64,000 nucleotides of DNA from DUOA01 sp012839095 (GTDB lineage: Bacteria; Bacillota; Clostridia; Caldicoprobacterales; DTU083): NCBI GenBank assembly GCA_050951505.1, contig JBMNJE010000011.1, forward strand, positions 434,001-498,000, in the 5' to 3' direction. Both the position numbers and the translations under genes were made by a program. Positions within the stretch are counted from its first letter, which is position 1. Each line of letters begins with the position of its first letter. Below the pieces are notes generated by a model. The model saw nothing but the letters and a program-made list of their open reading frames with translations. It ran no database searches and was not told the DNA's origin. Shown one piece after another: positions 8,021-16,490 of the stretch.

Positions 8021-10084
8021 ATGAGTGTTTTTAGGGACAAGATACAAACAATAAAAGGAATCGGGCCTAAAAAAGCAGCTTTATTCAGCAAGCTGGGGAT
8101 TGATACCATAGGCGATGCCCTTAAATTTTTTCCCAGGGATTATGAGTATCGGGAGGCAATCAAAAAAATCGATTCTATTAAGGAAGAGGGAATGGTGTCC
8201 TTGTGTCTGGAATGGAAAGGAACTCCCAAAGTAAAAAGGATGAGAAGGGGGTTTTCCATAACCACTCTTGAGGGCCATGATGAGACGGGGTGGGTAGAGT
8301 GCATCTGGTTTAACCAGCCATATCGGGCTGCCGGCCTGAAAAAAGGAAAAAAATATTTTGTTTATGGGAAGGCAGTCAGAAAATCTTTCGGATATCAGCT
8401 GCAAAACCCTGTTACGGAGGAATATGAAGAAAGAGTCCATAACCATTCCTCCTGTCTGCCTGTGTACCCTTTGACCAGAGGTCTCACCCAACGAGATGTA
8501 AGATATCTTACAAAAAATGCCCTGGAAAAGCTTACAGCTGTTGAATCGGGGTTTCTGGATTCCTATATTTCTGCCAGACATGATTTTCCGGATAGGAAAA
8601 GATCTTTTCAACAGATTCATTTTCCTGAAAATGATAAGGAACTTGAGCGGGCAAGGAAGAGACTGGCTTTCGAAGAATTCCTGCTTTTGCAGGCAGCCGT
8701 GCAGTATACAAAAAGTCTGCTGCAAAAAAAATCAAGTGGGCTGATTATAACTGTATCCCGGGAATTATTGGATGGATTCATCAAGAAACTTCCCTTTAGC
8801 TTAACACCTGCCCAGACCAGGGTACTAGACGAAGTTGTGTCGGATCTCGCCGGAGGCGGCGTCATGAACAGGCTGATTCAGGGAGATGTAGGCTCCGGTA
8901 AGACTGTTATAGCCGCTGCTGCCCTGTATTGCGTTGCAAAATCCGGATTTCAGTGTGCTATGATGGCTCCGACAGAAATTTTGGCTGAACAGCATCTGGC
9001 TGCCTTGTCCAATATAATGGACTTCCCGGGTAAAGATATTAACCTGGCATTATTAACCGGCAGCATGAAGGAATCCGAAAAAAATACGGTGAAGCAGAAA
9101 CTGAAGGAAGGCAGAATACAGATTCTTTTGGGCACCCATGCACTGATTCAGGATGATGTGGAATTTAGTAATCTTGGCCTGGTTATTACTGATGAGCAGC
9201 ACAGATTTGGAGTGAGACAGAGGGCCCTTCTGCAAAGCAAGGGGAATATTCCCCATATGCTGATTATGTCCGCAACACCCATACCCAGGACACTGGCTCA
9301 TATTTTGCATGGAGATCTGGACTTGTCTGTCATAGATACCCTTCCTCCAGGCCGGATTCCTGTCAGGACCTATCATGTGGACAGCAGCTACAGGGATCGT
9401 ATTTATAGGTTTGTAAAAAAACACGCTTTGCAGGGAAATCAGACCTATGTGATCTGCCCTCAGATTGAAGAATCTGAAAGCAGTGAACTGCGCTCTGCGG
9501 AGCAGGTATACAAGGAACTTTCGAATGGCTGCCTAAAGGGAATCAGGACAGGTCTGCTGCATGGAAGACAGGACTTTGCTGAAAAGAAAGCTGTCATGGA
9601 GGAGTTTTTAAAGGGCACAATACAGGTATTGATCTCTACCACGGTAGTAGAGGTAGGAATTCATGTTCCAAACGCAGTAATTATGGTAGTGGAAAACGCT
9701 GAGCGATTCGGCCTGGCACAGCTCCACCAACTGCGAGGCAGAGTAGGGAGGGGAAGCAGGCAGTCCTACTGTATATTGGTATCGGATGTACGTGATGAAA
9801 CAGGCTTGGCCCGCCTTAATGCTCTGGTTAATTCCAATGATGGTTTTGAAATTGCTGAAAAGGATTTGGAATTAAGAGGGCCTGGGGAATTGTACGGCCT
9901 GCGTCAGCATGGGCTCCCCCAGTTTTCAGCAGCCAATCCGCTTAAGGATTATGATTTGTTCATCTTAGCAAAACAAGCTGCAGAGGAAATCATTAATACC
10001 CTGCATAAGGAAGAACACCAGGCTATTGTGAAAGAAGCTTTGGCTAGTCAGGACCGGCTTCCGGCTGTTCTTGTAGTCAACTGA
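8021..10084 (+). CDS. recG: ATP-dependent DNA helicase RecG
   Basis: RecG remodels stalled replication forks and branch-migrates Holliday junctions. The 687 residues have the usual layout: an N-terminal helical and OB-fold wedge domain (about 1-230, with the helix-hairpin-helix-like GIGPKKAALFSKLGI), then two helicase lobes. Motif I is GDVGSGKT at about residue 288, motif II is DEQHRFG near 391, motif III is SATPIPRTLA near 417, and motif VI is QLRGRVGRG near 575. A C-terminal TRG-type segment LRGPGELYGLRQHGLP near 625 is present. It follows a terminator and starts with ATG behind a modest GAGGA site. Synteny with yloV is conserved. Confidence 0.97.
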   Translation: MSVFRDKIQTIKGIGPKKAALFSKLGIDTIGDALKFFPRDYEYREAIKKIDSIKEEGMVSLCLEWKGTPKVKRMRRGFSITTLEGHDETGWVECIWFNQPYRAAGLKKGKKYFVYGKAVRKSFGYQLQNPVTEEYEERVHNHSSCLPVYPLTRGLTQRDVRYLTKNALEKLTAVESGFLDSYISARHDFPDRKRSFQQIHFPENDKELERARKRLAFEEFLLLQAAVQYTKSLLQKKSSGLIITVSRELLDGFIKKLPFSLTPAQTRVLDEVVSDLAGGGVMNRLIQGDVGSGKTVIAAAALYCVAKSGFQCAMMAPTEILAEQHLAALSNIMDFPGKDINLALLTGSMKESEKNTVKQKLKEGRIQILLGTHALIQDDVEFSNLGLVITDEQHRFGVRQRALLQSKGNIPHMLIMSATPIPRTLAHILHGDLDLSVIDTLPPGRIPVRTYHVDSSYRDRIYRFVKKHALQGNQTYVICPQIEESESSELRSAEQVYKELSNGCLKGIRTGLLHGRQDFAEKKAVMEEFLKGTIQVLISTTVVEVGIHVPNAVIMVVENAERFGLAQLHQLRGRVGRGSRQSYCILVSDVRDETGLARLNALVNSNDGFEIAEKDLELRGPGELYGLRQHGLPQFSAANPLKDYDLFILAKQAAEEIINTLHKEEHQAIVKEALASQDRLPAVLVVN

Positions 10085-10130
10085 GGATAGGTGCAGGGTG
10101 ATAATTATGGCATAGCAGATATATATAAAA

Positions 10131-10158
10131 TAAAAAACTGGTGACAAAAGTCACCAGT
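10131..10158 (-). terminator. Minus-strand-type terminator with no evident gene
   Basis: Perfect 9-bp stem ACTGGTGAC (10137-10145) / GTCACCAGT (10150-10158), loop AAAA. The U run is on the minus strand (TTTTTTA after the stem when read leftward), while the plus strand continues GTTGGG without T residues. It therefore should stop leftward transcription entering the recG 3' end, although no minus-strand gene is seen in 10159-10337. Confidence 0.6.
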
Positions 10159-10260
10159 GTTGGGAGAGGAGAAATTGAAGGAAGAGCTTTATGGGGAAAA
10201 TTAGAAGCTCTCAATATCTCTATTATTGACAGCATTCAGTTAATTATACGCTTATGCTTC

Positions 10261-10289
10261 TTGTTAGCCATATGTTATTATGTTAAAAT
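10261..10289 (+). promoter_or_regulatory. Predicted promoter for rsmD-coaD
   Basis: TTGTTA (10261-10266), 17-bp spacer, TAAAAT (10284-10289), 48 bases upstream of the rsmD start. The inverted repeat at 10272-10305 overlaps the spacer and -10 box. Confidence 0.6.
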
Positions 10290-10305
10290 GAAAACATAAT
10301 AATAT
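10272..10305. repeat. Inverted repeat overlapping the rsmD promoter
   Basis: Arms ATGTTATTATGTT (10272-10284) and AACATAATAATAT (10293-10305) pair at 12 of 13 positions around an 8-base centre. It covers the spacer and -10 region of the predicted promoter, a position expected for a repressor operator. AT-rich palindromes also occur by chance. Confidence 0.5.
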
Positions 10306-10337
10306 TTCGTCATAATTCGGAGGGTATTTACAGGCAC

Positions 10338-10892
10338 ATGCCGAGAATAATTGCAGGAGAACGCAGAGGCCGCATTATCCGAACCCTTCAGGGCAGGAAT
10401 ACAAGGCCTACATCCGACAGGGTCAAAGAATCGCTTTTCAACATTATCCAGGAAAGACTGCAAAGCAGCAGAGTGCTGGATCTTTATGCAGGCACAGGCA
10501 GTTTAGGATTGGAATCCCTGAGCCGCGGATGCAGGGATGTGGTTTTTGTAGAAAATGATCCTTCTGCGGTCAGGGTTTTACGCGACAACTGCCGTTCTTT
10601 GGACTATATGGAATACTGTGAGATACTCCCTTTTGATGTGCAAAAAGCCATAGAGTGGCTTTCCGGAAAAAAACAAGTATTTGATATAATATTAATGGAC
10701 CCTCCCTACAACCGGGAATTTGAAGTCCGAACCATATCAGCTCTTGAGCAGGGTAATCTGGTCGGAGATGAGGGCATTATTGTTGTTGAGCATCTTGCGA
10801 CTGATGAACAGGATGAGCGTGTCGGAAACTTCCGCAGGTATGATCTACGCAAATATGGAAATACTGCACTCAGCTTTTACAGAAAGGAATGA
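10338..10892 (+). CDS. rsmD: 16S rRNA (guanine(966)-N2)-methyltransferase RsmD
   Basis: Methylates G966 of 16S rRNA using S-adenosylmethionine. The 184 residues begin MPRIIAGERRGRII, the typical substrate-binding N terminus, followed by RPTSDRVKESLFN. The SAM-binding loop is LDLYAGTGSLGLE near residue 46 and the catalytic motif is DPPY near residue 121. Equivalent to YlbH of Bacillus, which likewise precedes coaD. It ends seven bases before coaD. Confidence 0.96.
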   Translation: MPRIIAGERRGRIIRTLQGRNTRPTSDRVKESLFNIIQERLQSSRVLDLYAGTGSLGLESLSRGCRDVVFVENDPSAVRVLRDNCRSLDYMEYCEILPFDVQKAIEWLSGKKQVFDIILMDPPYNREFEVRTISALEQGNLVGDEGIIVVEHLATDEQDERVGNFRRYDLRKYGNTALSFYRKE

Positions 10893-10899
10893 AGGCATT

Positions 10900-11397
10900 A
10901 TGAAGACAGCAGTATATCCGGGAAGCTTTGACCCAATCACCCTGGGTCATTTGGATATTATCCAAAGATCGTCCCGGATATTTGACAAATTAATAATTGC
11001 TGTTGTCAAGAATCACAGCAAGAAACCGCTGTTTTCCATCAACGAACGTGTGAACATGATCAAAAAATGTGTTACCGATCTGCCCAATGTCAAGGTGGAT
11101 CATTTTGAAGGCCTTCTTGTCAATTATGCTTCTCTATTGGGAGCTCAGGTTATTGTTAAAGGTTTGCGGGCTGTATCTGATTTTGAATATGAGTTTCAAA
11201 TGGCTTTGCTTAATAGAAAAATGCAGCCTGAAATTGAGACCATGTTCATGATGACAAATCATAAATATTCATATCTGAGTTCCAGCATGGTCAAAGAGAT
11301 TGCCGGTCTGGGAGGGTGCATCCGGGATTTGGTGCCAGACATTATCCTGGGCGATATAAAAAATAAGTTCCATGAAAAACAGGGGGAAAACAAATGA
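10900..11397 (+). CDS. coaD: Phosphopantetheine adenylyltransferase
   Basis: Makes dephospho-CoA from 4'-phosphopantetheine and ATP, the fourth step of CoA synthesis. ATG 10900 gives the canonical MKTAVYPGSFDPITLGHLD; an upstream in-frame ATG at 10720 would run through rsmD and is rejected. The protein is 165 residues, normal for CoaD. The nucleotidyl transfer motif is TLGH near residue 15, and the C-terminal ATP-binding segment is YLSSSMVKEIA near residue 127. It overlaps the next gene by ATGA. Order rsmD-coaD-ylbJ matches Bacillus. Confidence 0.97.
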   Translation: MKTAVYPGSFDPITLGHLDIIQRSSRIFDKLIIAVVKNHSKKPLFSINERVNMIKKCVTDLPNVKVDHFEGLLVNYASLLGAQVIVKGLRAVSDFEYEFQMALLNRKMQPEIETMFMMTNHKYSYLSSSMVKEIAGLGGCIRDLVPDIILGDIKNKFHEKQGENK

Positions 11398-11843
11398 ACA
11401 TGATTAGTCTTTTGGATGTACTTGAGGATGAGCTGGAAAATGGCATCAATATTCCTTTTATTGCGAAAGCCATGGTGGATCGGGAAAGATGCCTGGATAT
11501 TATAAAGGATATCCGACTCAGCCTTCCGGAAGAAATTAAACAGGCAGAGTGGGTTAAGAAAGAGCAGCAGCGTATTCTTTTAGAGGCACAAAAGGAAGCA
11601 GAAGCCATTACCAAGGAAGCTGAGCAGCGCATTAAGGCATTGGTGGATGAAAATGAAATCACACAAAGCGCCTATCAGCAATCCAGGGAAATCATTGAAA
11701 CTGCCCAGAATAACGCTAAGGAAATCAGGTTAGGTGCCAGGGAATATGCAGATGCATTGCTGGAGGAAGTTGAATTGTATCTGGCAGACCAGCTGGAGAT
11801 ACTGAGGGGAAATCGGCAGGAATTGATGAACAAAAAGCGTTAG
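11394..11843 (+). CDS. Coiled-coil protein of unknown function (ATP synthase b-subunit-like)
   Basis: A 149-residue acidic, almost wholly helical protein with no membrane segment. Residues about 50-125 form a long coiled coil rich in Glu, Gln, Lys and Ala (EAQKEAEAITKEAEQRIKAL), which resembles the stalk of F-type ATPase subunit b or DivIVA-like proteins by composition only. The N-terminal LLDVLEDELENG and the C-terminal REYADALLEEVELYL look like specific helices. It is coupled to coaD through ATGA. Such genes are commonly seen next to coaD in Clostridia and are left as hypothetical. I do not assign a function. Confidence 0.8.
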   Translation: MNMISLLDVLEDELENGINIPFIAKAMVDRERCLDIIKDIRLSLPEEIKQAEWVKKEQQRILLEAQKEAEAITKEAEQRIKALVDENEITQSAYQQSREIIETAQNNAKEIRLGAREYADALLEEVELYLADQLEILRGNRQELMNKKR

Positions 11844-11852
11844 GGAGCTATC

Positions 11853-13064
11853 TCACAGCTGTTTTTTCTTTAGGTACAACAGGTTCCATACACTTACGGT
11901 AATTATAATTATTGCTAATAAGGTAAGGGCCAGAGCCAGTAAGCGGCCGGTGTTCATAAAAATTTTCTGCCATTCCGGGTAACTGTCATATACATAAGGT
12001 GGAATCCACGCCTCCAGGGCTTTGGGATAAAACAACCCAGTGAGAGCATAAGCTATGATTGCGGACAGTAGCCCATGAAGGAACTTACCCAGAAGATAGA
12101 TTCTGAATCTGACGCCTGTTCCAGTCAACAAGCTGGCTGTCTGGGCATGAATGGAAAGGCCGCTCCATCCGATAAGAAAGGATGATGCTGCTAATTTTGC
12201 CTGCAGGGTAACAGCAGACCTGCTGATCAGCTTACATCCGGTGGTTACTTCAAATAACCCGGCTGTTACAGCTTTTAACAAGCTTTTTTCAATGGAAAGC
12301 CATTTCAAGGGAACTGCTGCAATAGAAGCTATCCAATCAATAATGCGGATGTGCAGCAGTAAGTCTATTATTACGGAAAACAGAATAATAAAACCGCCTA
12401 TGACCAAAAGTATATGAACTGAATTTCGCACCGCATCTCCCACTACCTGTCCGATTGGCCTCTTGTCTTTTTTTCGGGTATTGGTCAGTGCAGCAAGCGC
12501 TTGCCCTAGTCCGGTTCTGTGTTTTTCGTACTGATAACCAAAACTTCGGTAAAATCGGAAAACAAGACCCAGCAAAAACGCTGCGCTGTAGTGACTGATT
12601 AATATTATAGTTCCACCCTCAACGGTCCCCATCATGCCAATAGCTACCGCACCTATAATGAACAAGGGACCTGATGTGGAACTAAAGCTGAGGATACGCT
12701 GTGCTTCATAAGCAGTAATCCTTTTTTGTTTCAGGAAAAGGGCAGTGATCCTGGCCCCGGCAGGATAGCCTGAAGTCATGCTCATGATCCAAATGAAGGA
12801 ACTGCTGCCGGGGCAGCGAAAAACAGGACCCATTACAGGGTTAAGCAGCACAGACAAAAAATCAACCATACCCAGCCCGACAAAGACCTCAGAGGCGATA
12901 AAAAAAGGGAGCAGGGCAGGAAAGACCGACTGCAGGAAAATGTTCAGACCGGACAAGGCAGACTGATAGGCTTCATGAGGGAAGATCAGAATTCCCGCCA
13001 GCAGAATAAAAGCAGCAAGGCCGGGAAGGACTGGTTTCCAACTTTTCAGATACTGATTTTTCAT
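11853..13064 (-). CDS. ylbJ: Sporulation integral membrane protein YlbJ
   Basis: A 403-residue multi-pass membrane protein with roughly eight to ten hydrophobic segments, carrying a nucleoside-recognition (Gate) type repeat; required in Bacillus for spore cortex formation. Recognisable pieces are FPHEAYQSALSGLNIF near residue 28, MTSGYPAGARI near residue 96, and FEVTTGCKLI near residue 270. Minus-strand ATG 13064 follows AGGAGG closely. It converges with the coiled-coil gene (9-bp gap) and diverges from the patatin gene, as part of a rearranged ylbH-coaD-ylbJ-ylbK-ylbM-ylbN cluster. Confidence 0.92.
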   Translation of the reverse strand: MKNQYLKSWKPVLPGLAAFILLAGILIFPHEAYQSALSGLNIFLQSVFPALLPFFIASEVFVGLGMVDFLSVLLNPVMGPVFRCPGSSSFIWIMSMTSGYPAGARITALFLKQKRITAYEAQRILSFSSTSGPLFIIGAVAIGMMGTVEGGTIILISHYSAAFLLGLVFRFYRSFGYQYEKHRTGLGQALAALTNTRKKDKRPIGQVVGDAVRNSVHILLVIGGFIILFSVIIDLLLHIRIIDWIASIAAVPLKWLSIEKSLLKAVTAGLFEVTTGCKLISRSAVTLQAKLAASSFLIGWSGLSIHAQTASLLTGTGVRFRIYLLGKFLHGLLSAIIAYALTGLFYPKALEAWIPPYVYDSYPEWQKIFMNTGRLLALALTLLAIIIITVSVWNLLYLKKKQL

Positions 13065-13147
13065 GTATCCTCCTAAAAAATATAGTCCGGCATGTTACGA
13101 TTGACACTGATAACCTATAATATATGTATTAGAATAGGGGTGATTCT

Positions 13148-13945
13148 ATGAAACAAAAACCGAAAATCGGGCTTGCTCTTGGTGCAGGAGCTTCCAGAGG
13201 GTTTGCGCATATAGGTGTGCTTCAGGTGATGGAGGAAATCGGCCTTCGTCCGGATTACATAGCCGGCAGCAGCATTGGTTCCATTATAGGCGCTTTATAC
13301 GCAGCCGGAGTTACTCCCGGAATGATGGAAGGAATTGCACAGAATATCGATGCAAGATTGTGCTATGATTTGGGTTTTTCCAGAAGAGGTTTCATCCAGG
13401 GCAGAAGGCTGGAAGAATTGATTAAAATGCTGACCAGAAACAGAAGCTTTGATGAACTGGAGATTCCCTTGGCGGTCACAGCCGTAGATCTTATAACCTG
13501 CCAGCGGGTAATAATAAACAAAGGAAAGGTGTACAAGGGTGTACGTGCCAGTATATCCATACCGGGAGTATTCCGGCCGGTTGTGGACGGGGACAGGGTT
13601 CTGATAGACGGTGGTATTTTGGAACGGGTTCCGGTCAATGTGGTCAGGGAAATGGGGGCAGATATTGTCATCGGAGTTGATGTGGCTTTCAGGGGCAGGC
13701 ATCGTCCGCCTGAGAATTTTATCGAAACCATAATGCAGACTATTGAGGTTATGGAACTGGAAATCATAAAGCATACAATCCCCAGCGAAGACATAATGAT
13801 TTGTCCCGAGGTATACCTGTCCAATCCCATGTCCCTGGAAGGAATCGATACAGCAATAGAAGAGGGAAGAAGGGCGGCCAGGGAAAAGATGGATCAGTTG
13901 AAGGCCCTTATTCACCGGGATGCCGGTGAAACAGCCAGTATATAA
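13148..13945 (+). CDS. ylbK: Patatin-like phospholipase (YlbK/RssA family)
   Basis: A 265-residue patatin-fold lipid acyl hydrolase. It shows the oxyanion loop GAGASRGFAHIGVL near residue 13, the nucleophile elbow GSSIGS (Ser near residue 43), and the catalytic Asp in LIDGGIL near residue 156. No signal peptide or membrane segment is visible, so it is probably cytosolic or peripheral. It corresponds to YlbK next to YlbJ in Bacillus. The substrate is not known. TTGACA at about 13113 lies upstream, but no well-spaced -10 box could be fixed. Confidence 0.9.
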   Translation: MKQKPKIGLALGAGASRGFAHIGVLQVMEEIGLRPDYIAGSSIGSIIGALYAAGVTPGMMEGIAQNIDARLCYDLGFSRRGFIQGRRLEELIKMLTRNRSFDELEIPLAVTAVDLITCQRVIINKGKVYKGVRASISIPGVFRPVVDGDRVLIDGGILERVPVNVVREMGADIVIGVDVAFRGRHRPPENFIETIMQTIEVMELEIIKHTIPSEDIMICPEVYLSNPMSLEGIDTAIEEGRRAAREKMDQLKALIHRDAGETASI

Positions 13946-13959
13946 TATCTCTCAGGGGC

Positions 13960-15213
13960 TTACAGGATGGAGACGCTCTGAGTATAATCTCTGTCTCCCT
14001 GTCTCAGTTCTTGGCTGCCTGTTGCCAAACCATACAGATCTGTTGCCAGACAGTCGTAGGCAAACATCCTTCGGACCTTATCATCCAGTTTATTGACATG
14101 CGCAGCCTTCGTAAGCACAGGCACCCGGGCGGTCATTCCCAGTCTTTTTAAGAGCGGTGCTGCTTTTTCGGAGAAAGCAAGTATACGCAGGTAGGCCGGT
14201 CCGGTCTCACTGTTCATTTCCCTGAAAGCCTGCTTGGTCAGGTTCAGCAGACCGTGGACAAGTATACGCTGCAATCGAGTAAGCACATACCGCCGGGTTT
14301 TGACCTGAGACAGAAAGTCATCCAATCCTGCAGCCTTATGTGCGAACTCTTTGATTCGATTCTCCAGCCCCTCTTCCACATCCATCCAGGCAGCTATTTC
14401 TTCCCTGCTGCTTCGCCGCAGGATACCCAGGATCAAGTCTTCCATAGCATGATGGTCAACCGGTCCCATGCCTCTGGCGAAAGCTTCGGACAGAAGATCG
14501 AATACCGCTCCGGGCAAAGCATCGGCCACTCTGCCGGTCATTCCATCAGCAAGGATCTCTCTTCGGATTGATGTTGCACTGGATATTCCCTTCTGAATTT
14601 TCTGGGATGAGTAAGCGGACCGAATACGAGGAATGGTTAATGGTGTTATGCTGCTGTGGGTTTTCTTCAATGCTTTCAGATATTCAATGCCCAGAATGGA
14701 GTTGCTTCCGGAGAGGGCTTTCTTTAGAACCTCATCGGGCAGTTTTTCGGATGAGGTTTTAGAATAGTCCATAATTCCATGGTATCGGGCTGCCGGATAT
14801 GAAAAACCCTTTGCCAGATAACTTTTTAAAAGCATTCTATATTCTTCTGGCTCTGCGAGCAAAATAGCTGCAATCCGCTGGAGAGGTTCCAAGTCTCCTG
14901 TTTCACTCCCAAAACTTACATGGGTGGTTAAACCGGTATTATTAAGTGCCTGAATGCCTCCATAAGCAAACAGCTCGGCAGTCTGAACGGCATAGACAAA
15001 GGGAAGCTCCAGCACCAGATCCACACCGCAGCGAACGGCAGTCTCCGCCCTGATCCATTTGTCGGCGATGGCAGCTTCTCCCCTTTGGGTAAACTGACCG
15101 GACATTACAGCGACAGCATAATCTGCCTTTATTAGCTCCTTTGATTTTCTCAAATGGTAAAGATGCCCGAAATGAAAGGGGTTGTACTCTGCTATAATTC
15201 CCAGTACTCTCAT
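13960..15213 (-). CDS. tmcAL: tRNA(Met) cytidine acetate ligase TmcAL (YlbM)
   Basis: Forms N4-acetylcytidine at the wobble base of elongator tRNA-Met using free acetate and ATP. The 417 residues start MRVLGIIAEYNPFHFGHLYHL, the nucleotidyltransferase HxGH-type motif (HFGH) of the family. GQFTQRGEAAI follows near residue 40, then DLVLELP near residue 65. Minus-strand ATG 15213 has AAAGGAG upstream. It lies back to back with pta-ackA, whose pathway produces or consumes acetate, which is functionally suggestive. The gene converges with the patatin gene 14 bases away. Confidence 0.95.
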   Translation of the reverse strand: MRVLGIIAEYNPFHFGHLYHLRKSKELIKADYAVAVMSGQFTQRGEAAIADKWIRAETAVRCGVDLVLELPFVYAVQTAELFAYGGIQALNNTGLTTHVSFGSETGDLEPLQRIAAILLAEPEEYRMLLKSYLAKGFSYPAARYHGIMDYSKTSSEKLPDEVLKKALSGSNSILGIEYLKALKKTHSSITPLTIPRIRSAYSSQKIQKGISSATSIRREILADGMTGRVADALPGAVFDLLSEAFARGMGPVDHHAMEDLILGILRRSSREEIAAWMDVEEGLENRIKEFAHKAAGLDDFLSQVKTRRYVLTRLQRILVHGLLNLTKQAFREMNSETGPAYLRILAFSEKAAPLLKRLGMTARVPVLTKAAHVNKLDDKVRRMFAYDCLATDLYGLATGSQELRQGDRDYTQSVSIL

Positions 15214-15250
15214 GCTTTTCTCCTTTGGGATAGTAGTTTTCCATTAAAGG

Positions 15251-15307
15251 TACAATATTGTCAGACGATAACCATGCTGAACGCAGTAAACAACTGTTAA
15301 TATTGTA
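15251..15307. repeat. Inverted repeat pair flanking the putative tmcAL promoter
   Basis: TACAATATT at 15251-15259 and its exact complement AATATTGTA at 15299-15307, with 39 bases between. One copy lies just downstream of the predicted tmcAL -10 box, the other just upstream of its -35 box. This would suit a looping repressor or dimer sites. No known box is recognised. Confidence 0.4.
15265..15293 (-). promoter_or_regulatory. Possible promoter for tmcAL
   Basis: Minus-strand TTGTTT (15288-15293), 17 bp, TATCGT (15265-15270), about 52 bases before the ATG. Moderate match only. Confidence 0.35.
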
Positions 15308-15406
15308 CTCATATTATGATTATGAGACAAGCATTATCTAAGTTTACCCGCCGGCTTTCTTTTGGAGGATTTTGCCGATTAATGTAGAATTATATGTATT
15401 AGCTGT

Positions 15407-15435
15407 TTGCTATTATCAATCCAAACAGTTATAAT
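15407..15435 (+). promoter_or_regulatory. Predicted promoter for pta-ackA
   Basis: TTGCTA (15407-15412), 17-bp spacer, perfect TATAAT (15430-15435), 47 bases before the pta start. Confidence 0.7.
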
Positions 15436-15482
15436 AGATTGATAGAATACGTACAAACTGATGCAGGAAAGGAGTTATATTA

Positions 15483-16478
15483 ATGAGTGTATTAGGAGAA
15501 ATACGCAATAGAGCAGCGAAGCTGAATAAAACCATAGTCCTTCCCGAGGGAAGTGATGATCGCATAGTGGAAGCAGCTGCTATAGCAAACAAGGAGAGAA
15601 TAGCCAGAATTATTCTGCTTGGCAATCCTGAGGAAACAGCAAAAAAGGCAGAAGCCAACGGCTGGGATCTGACCGGAGTAGAGGTGCTGGATCATCTTCA
15701 ATCAGATAAAATGGAGTCTTACGTTAATGAGTTCACAGAGCTGAGAAAGAATAAGGGCATGACAGTGGAGAAAGCTGTTGAAATACTGAAGGATCCCCTC
15801 TATTTCGGGGTTATGATGGTGAAAATGGGTGATGCAGACGGGATGACTGCAGGTGCAGTTAACTCTACCAGTGATGTGCTTAGACCTGCGCTTCAGATTA
15901 TCAAAACAGCACCGGGCATACCTGTAGTATCCAGTTGCTTTATTATTGAAATGCCGGATACAAGATTTGGTGCCAATGGTGTATTCGTATATGGAGATTG
16001 CGGTGTCAATCCTGATCCCGATGCGGAACAGCTGGGAGCGATAGCGGTTTCCACTGCTCAGACCATGAAACAGGTTGTCGGATACGAACCGGTTGTTGCA
16101 TTGCTGTCATTCTCCACTAAGGGAAGTGCAGAGCATCCCAGAATTGACAAGGTCAGGGAAGCTGTTCGTATTGCACAGAAAATGGCACCGCATTTTCTGA
16201 TAGACGGAGAATTGCAGGGAGATGCAGCCCTGGTTGAATCAGTTGCCAGAAGCAAGGCACCAGGCAGTAAGGTTGCAGGCAAAGCCAACGTGTTGGTTTT
16301 TCCTGATTTGGATTCAGGTAACATTGCTTACAAACTGACCCAGCGTCTGGCTGGTGCTGAAGCAGTCGGCCCTATTTGCCAGGGATTGGCCAAGCCTGTT
16401 AATGATTTATCCAGAGGCTGTAATGCAATGGATGTAGTGAATGCCGTTGCAGTAACTGTTCTTCAGTCAGAATTGTAG
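15483..16478 (+). CDS. pta: Phosphate acetyltransferase
   Basis: Converts acetyl-CoA and phosphate to acetyl phosphate and CoA; paired with acetate kinase for ATP formation in fermentation. The 331-residue length is that of the short class I enzyme without the N-terminal regulatory domain. Motifs include IVLPEGSDDRIVEAA near residue 18, MTAGAVNSTSDVLRPALQ near residue 120, and FSTKGSAEHP near residue 209. AAGGAG lies eight bases upstream of the ATG. It is followed at 12 bases by ackA, preceded by a strong promoter. Confidence 0.97.
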   Translation: MSVLGEIRNRAAKLNKTIVLPEGSDDRIVEAAAIANKERIARIILLGNPEETAKKAEANGWDLTGVEVLDHLQSDKMESYVNEFTELRKNKGMTVEKAVEILKDPLYFGVMMVKMGDADGMTAGAVNSTSDVLRPALQIIKTAPGIPVVSSCFIIEMPDTRFGANGVFVYGDCGVNPDPDAEQLGAIAVSTAQTMKQVVGYEPVVALLSFSTKGSAEHPRIDKVREAVRIAQKMAPHFLIDGELQGDAALVESVARSKAPGSKVAGKANVLVFPDLDSGNIAYKLTQRLAGAEAVGPICQGLAKPVNDLSRGCNAMDVVNAVAVTVLQSEL

Positions 16479-16490
16479 GAGGTTTTTCGT

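Noticed and set aside
10720..10899. Longer coaD starting at ATG 10720
   Set aside because: This extension runs in another frame through rsmD. ATG 10900 gives the canonical CoaD N terminus.
11853..11875. Terminator between the coiled-coil gene and ylbJ
   Set aside because: The T run here encodes the Lys-rich C terminus of YlbJ on the other strand, and the possible stem is only four base pairs.
13295..13915. 206-codon open frame antisense to the patatin gene
   Set aside because: No motif, composition or ribosome-binding site supports it. It is a shadow of the conserved plus-strand gene.
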